In this document: positions 59,173 through 64,000 of the stretch, piece by piece
Numbering within the stretch: the first letter of the stretch is position 1
Layout: every line of letters begins with the position of its first letter
Assembly: GCF_039555335.1 (NCBI RefSeq)
Contig: NC_092628.1
Coordinates: forward strand, 36,292,965 to 36,356,964
DNA: 64,000 bases
DNA from: Amphiura filiformis
Lineage: Eukaryota; Echinodermata; Ophiuroidea; Amphilepidida; Amphiuridae
Direction: 5' to 3'
Position numbers and translations under genes: made by a program
Notes under the pieces: generated by a model
Seen by the model: the letters and a program-made list of their open reading frames with translations, nothing else
Databases searched by the model: none
What the model was told of the DNA's origin: nothing

Positions 59173-59698
59173 GAGCGTGTTTATAGTGGGAGCAGATGTG
59201 CGGTACATTGCGGTACAATTTCCACCCGGTTAGAGATTATCCGGATACTTGCCCACTATAAACACTAGCAGTATATGTATGTACGGTACATCGATATCCT
59301 TCTAAACAGAAGGATATTGTGGCGAGATATTCCCACTATAAACACACCAGTATAAATTGTGTGCGGTATTACCGGAAGTAGGGGCTTCTTCATGATGCGT
59401 AGGATGCGCGCAGGACATTCGGAACGATTCTCACCCCCAAGAGTTATCAAAACAGAAGCTACATGTTCACCGCCATGATCATATTGTTGAATGAGCTCTT
59501 TATAGCTCGCGCCACAATATTTACACATCCCCCGTGTGACCTCGGGGTCATTGCAAATGTACGATAATGTTAGTTGGTATATAATTTGTGCGGTAACTGT
59601 GTCTCACTATAAACAGCAAGGGTATCGGTATATATACAAGGATTATCGTATACGGTATAGGCTACTCAATATGCGGTATATTCACTATAAACACGCTC
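59173..59698. mobile_element. Element with GAGCGTGTTTATAGTG ends and internal copies of the same box
   Basis: 526 bp bounded by GAGCGTGTTTATAGTG and CACTATAAACACGCTC. CACTATAAACA occurs three more times inside (about 59250, 59334, 59607). Non-coding; TAT or TCTATGA-like flanks leave the target duplication unclear. Confidence 0.75.
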
Positions 59699-60036
59699 TA
59701 TGATAATTATTTTCTTACCGAAATATATTCACTTAACACAGACCACGGTTGCCAAACAAATGAGGGCAAACCGCGGGTCAAATCATTGAAAAGTCGCCCA
59801 ATATTTTTTTTTACAACCGTTGGTTTCTATGAGATAAAAAACTACCAGAAGTCGCGTAAGCCAATGTTGAGAAGTCATGCAATATTTTTCTTAACCATCA
59901 ATTGGTGTCTATAGGACAGGAAATTGTCGCGAGGAAAATCTTCAAAACTCATCCTATTGACCTAGGCCTATTACATCGCGGGTTTGGCAACCCTGCAATA
60001 TATACAGTTATATAACATCGCACCGCATTATGAGGT

Positions 60037-61270
60037 GAACGAACTGAATGTTGACATAGTATTCAGGATTTAAAACAAGAACTGTCTTTAACCAGACAAT
60101 GCGGTTGGTATAAAACATAGCGTGTGATATCATGATATCAACTTCAAAATCTAAAAACAAAAGTAAAGAAATAATTTAGGGCGAAATAAATAAACAGCGT
60201 ACAGCAGGTGCTATCTTGTCAATAATGATAAGAGGAACATGAAAAAAACCAGCAGAGAGCATGCACCCCAGTAAAGAGTTAAATAAAGCAAGGAAAAATC
60301 ATAATGTGCAGAAGGCCTACTTTTCGGATGATATTCACAGAAACAAAAATAAAGAACTAAAGATCTAAAAACAAAAGTACAGAAAATGAGGGCGAAATAA
60401 ATAAACAGCGTACAGCATGTGATGACTTGTCAATAACGATAAGAGGAGCATGTACCTCAATAAAGAGTTTAAATAAAACAAGGAAAATCATAATGTGTAG
60501 AGGCCTACTTTTCGGATGATATTCACTGAAACAGAAAAAAAGAAATAAGTTTAAAGAATTATATATTTTAAGATTAGATAATGAACAATCATACATAAAA
60601 ATGTGACAGGTGTCTGATGATATTTATACACTTCGAGCAAAAAATAAAGAACTACTTAACACGCGACATAAATAAATAGCCATATTTTTATGAACGAACT
60701 GAATGTTGACATTGCGGACCAGGATTTGAAACAAGAACTGTTTTCAAAAAGAAAACGCGGTTGGTATAAAAACATAGCGTGTGCTATCATGATATAAACT
60801 TCAAAATCTAAAAACACAAGTAAAGAAATAATTTAGGGCGAAATAAATAAACAGCGTACAGCAGGTGCTATCTTGTCAATAATGATAAGAGGAACATGAA
60901 AAAACCCAGCAGAGAGCATGCACCCCAGTAAAGAGTTAAATAAAGCAAGGCAAAATCATAATGTGCAGGAGGCCTACTTTTCGGATGATATTCACAGAAA
61001 CAAAAATAAAGAACTACGTTAGTACGTTAAAAAATTATATAATTTGAAATTAAATAATGCAAAATCATACATAAAAATGTGACATGTGTCTGATGATAAT
61101 TATACGCTTCGACCAAAAATTAAAAAAATACTTAACACGCGACATAAATAAACAGCCATCTATCAAGAATGACAAGAGGAACATGAAAAAAAACCACCTA
61201 ATATATGAGAGCATGCACCCCAATAAAGAATTGCTTTAAAATAAAACAATGAAAAATCATGACATGTGAA
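60037..61270. repeat. Long tandem repeat, about 650 bp times two with sub-repeats
   Basis: GAACGAACTGAATGTTGACA begins blocks at 60037 and about 60690; within each, GGGCGAAATAAATAAACAGC, GATAAGAGGAACATG and CTACTTTTCGGATGATATTC recur, also as a half-unit near 60355-60540 and a decayed one near 61130-61270. No coding frame. Confidence 0.8.
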
Positions 61271-61559
61271 ATGTAGGTTGATACACTTATAAATAATACT
61301 CAAGGGTGAAATAAAAAACACCTTATCTACCGATATTTCCACAGTTAAACATACTCAGTGATCACTTGTACTAAAACAAAAATAAAGAAATACTTCACAA
61401 ATGATAAGAGGAACACATAAAAAATAAATAAGCGAGCATGTCCCAAAAAACAAATTAGTAAAAGATAAAATAATGATAAAACGTACAAGAAGGGCAAAAT
61501 ATTTGTCGCAAAAACTTATTAAATGCTCATTTGCTCTAAGATATTTAATGTTTGCAATT

Positions 61560-61665
61560 TACTCCTAGTTTATCATTTATTTATTATTTATCTAGGCTTA
61601 TATATCTTTTATTTATTTATCTATTCATTTATCTATTTATCAATTTATTTCAATATCATTATTAT
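61560..61665. repeat. (ATTT)n/(ATCT)n low-complexity tract
   Basis: Degenerate TTTA/TCTA tetranucleotide run. The Ile/Tyr-rich frame across it is an artefact. Confidence 0.85.
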
Positions 61666-62955
61666 TAAGTGCCTATTTATAAAGATATTTAAATCTAAAA
61701 GTTCACCTACTTAGTGCAATTTTGATTTTGTGCCATATCGGCTATCTTGGATGATTTTTGGCAAATGTCCTCTAAATGCATGATTTCAATGCCTTGGTTT
61801 GAAAAAATAAGTTATGCCAGTGACTAGTTAAGTGCCATTTCATAAGAAACCCTTTGATACTTTCACAATATGCTTGTTTCATGTTTGCAAATATGTTAAA
61901 ATAAAGAAATATATAAAGGTAAATATATGCTTATGCCAATTTTGCTCCCAACTGCTATTTTTGGACCTTGTCATTTTATTTCGTTCCAATGACCGGTCAG
62001 AATGGGAAACTTTGATAATTCATAATTCGAAAAGTTTTTGACCGATTTTGACCATTTAACCACCAAAATACTTCTGTTGATTAGTTCTACTCAAAAAACA
62101 ATCTTTTGTAGCAATAGGGTCAACATGAAATTTTGATGGTTATCCCTACTTAATGTAATACATTAGAAAAGGCTTAAAAGGCAACTATTAGGCCCTGATT
62201 CATATTTAATCATCATTTAGGCCTGTAAATTAGATTGTCTGTGTAAATTTAGCAGGATCCGACTTTTTATGACGACTTTCAAAATGTGTTACATTTCAGA
62301 AACACCAAGCTGTTTGTGAGGTGGCGTTAGCTGTAGGCCTATGGGTTATAGGTTGAACTTTTAACAATATTTCTGGAAAAAAATCCTGAAATCCATATAT
62401 TAATTTTTACAATGGATGTCGTCATCTGACCTTCTGCTTGCAGAAAGGGGAAGTTTTGAAGAACTGAGTTGTTTTCCCGGCCCATGTCTGTACAGAAAGT
62501 CAGTGGGGTTATTTATTGGTGTGCACCCTAAAAGGCCCTTGTCATAACCAATGGTGGCGGCATGATTTTTCCCGTGCATGAGGGTTTAGGGAAAATTAAA
62601 TTATATGTCTAAACTTGAGGTTGCATGTGTAAAACATGGTCTTTTTTTAACGCATGTTTGGGGTAGGCCTATTGAAATGATATTTTTTTGGCTTGCACAA
62701 TTATGGTAAAGATCCATGTCATACATAAGAGATTATAGGACATACAATACTTGGTAGGCCTAATGATAATGCGTAAACTTTGTACCTGTTAGGGAACTGA
62801 AATCAGACTGAAAACACAAACGTCATTCGAGGCTCTGTCTCACCAGTTGCATTTACAAGGCCCTTGTTATAACCAGTGGTGGCGGATGATTTTTTTCTGG
62901 GGGAGGGTCACACAAGGTTCTGAACAGAAACGTCACATACGGACCAACCCACACT

Positions 62956-62999
62956 ACCGAGAACCGCGAATGCCGAGAACCGCGAAAGCCGAGAACCGC
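62956..62999. repeat. Three-copy 17-bp tandem repeat
   Basis: CCGAGAACCGCGAATG, CCGAGAACCGCGAAAG, CCGAGAACCGC. Confidence 0.85.
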
Positions 63000-63171
63000 T
63001 CTAGTTTCAAATTGTTGTTGGAAATTCTTACCAACCAAGAAAATTTTGTTATGGTGATGAATAAAAATTGGGCCAAAAATCTTGTTTTGTATACTTTTAT
63101 ATACTTCAGACCATCAATTTTAGAAGTTATGAGGCCCAATGGTTTCTATAATTCCAGGGTTAAGACCACCC

Positions 63172-63617
63172 TTAAAGCCATATTATAACATTTGCTGGGG
63201 AGAACGCCCTCAAAATATTTTTTAATTCTGGTTTTTACACGATTATAATGTACTTTAGTAAACAAAGATACTCTGCAAAAATCAAGACTTTAGGTGCTGT
63301 GGTTTTGTCAAAATCCGAGATTTTGAATAAAACACAGGAACTGTCGTTTTATTATTACGATGCGATGTTCATAACACATAATATAGTACGCACACGGCGT
63401 GTGGGATACACATACACACACCCCCAGAGGGTCGTACCATATTACAACTGCTGGAGTAACATGCATTGGCGCTAGTAGTAAATTCCAATTTTCAATGTTT
63501 TACCTCACTTGTTCGGCTCAAAATTAAAAGGAGACATATATCCGACAGTAAAAGCTAACATTTCATAGAAAATAAATACTAATCTATATTTACAGAAATG
63601 TTATAATATGGCTTTAA
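63172..63617. mobile_element. TTAA-bounded MITE, family B copy 2
   Basis: 446 bp, TTAAAGCCATATTATAACAT to ATGTTATAATATGGCTTTAA, same orientation as 10759-11203. Shared interior blocks include CTGCAAAAATCAAGACT, TTTTATTATTACGATG and TTCGGCTCAAAA. Confidence 0.8.
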
Positions 63618-64000
63618 TTAAAGCTATTAGGTACCTGAATCACCCAATGTAGTGTTTTTATTGCATTTTAAGTTGCTTGTAGGGTAGTAGTATACACAAG
63701 CGTTGACAAATAATAATAATAAACAAAAATAATTTAAGGGATCTGGAATGAGCTTTTTGAGCGTTTCGACAGTATTTTTTGTGGGACATGAGAGCACATC
63801 AGACATATCGAATTGTATTCTGAATACGAAAAATGTCTTTCTGATACCAAGTAATTTTCATTTTTTGAAATTCACGATATAATACATATTTTATGACAAA
63901 TTATTAAAATTTGATATTTTTCACATTTTTGATATGTATAGCAGTCCTCGAAGTAAATTTTATAAATCTAATGATATATTCTTAAAGTGTATAATATAGT

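Larger units (their letters stand above)
54869..64000. other. Gene-free region downstream of ASB1
   Basis: About 9 kb with no protein block that I recognise on either strand. It holds a nested transposon stack, several MITEs, a two-fold long tandem repeat and AT-rich simple sequence. The last 400 bp (63618-64000) are anonymous AT-rich DNA. Confidence 0.6.

Overview
The window reads as AT-rich nuclear DNA of a marine deuterostome invertebrate. Genes are split by many introns with GT..AG borders, gene density is low, and much of the rest is transposon relics and tRNA-derived SINEs. The frequent string TAGGCCTA and the state of the gene order suggest an echinoderm, but this is a guess from texture, not proof. 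There is no operon, no CRISPR array and no bacterial or organellar gene.

Three protein genes can be built exon by exon. (1) 1414-20699, plus: the intraflagellar transport protein IFT54/TRAF3IP1, lacking its N-terminal exons, which lie upstream of the window. Twelve exons join in a consistent phase except for one surplus base in exon 2. (2) 29739-46718, minus: a complete SLC49A4 (DIRC2) lysosomal major-facilitator transporter, 11 exons, 481 codons, all phases closing. (3) 49996-54868, plus: a complete ASB1-type ankyrin-repeat/SOCS-box protein, 3 coding exons, 306 codons. IFT54 and SLC49A4 are tail to tail across 9 kb; SLC49A4 and ASB1 are head to head across 3.2 kb. TRAF3IP1 and ASB1 are also neighbours on the same strand in human (2q37), so this looks like an ancient gene pair with SLC49A4 lying between them here.

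The three genes do not form a pathway: one acts in cilia, one in the lysosome membrane and one as a Cullin-5 ubiquitin ligase adaptor. The unusual content is in the non-coding DNA. Six elements with G-rich inverted ends (CCGGGGG-like) and 8-bp target duplications share an interior made of degenerate short phrases; a seventh, partial copy appears to have seeded an 11-copy, 92-bp array in an SLC49A4 intron. There are two hAT-like elements with 8-bp target duplications, two pairs of TTAA-bounded MITEs, a 2.9-kb element studded with a TTACCTACGAATAC motif, a three-level nest of elements downstream of ASB1, and SINEs whose 3' tail matches that of a LINE in the same window. The last 9 kb (54.9-64 kb) holds no gene that I can see.
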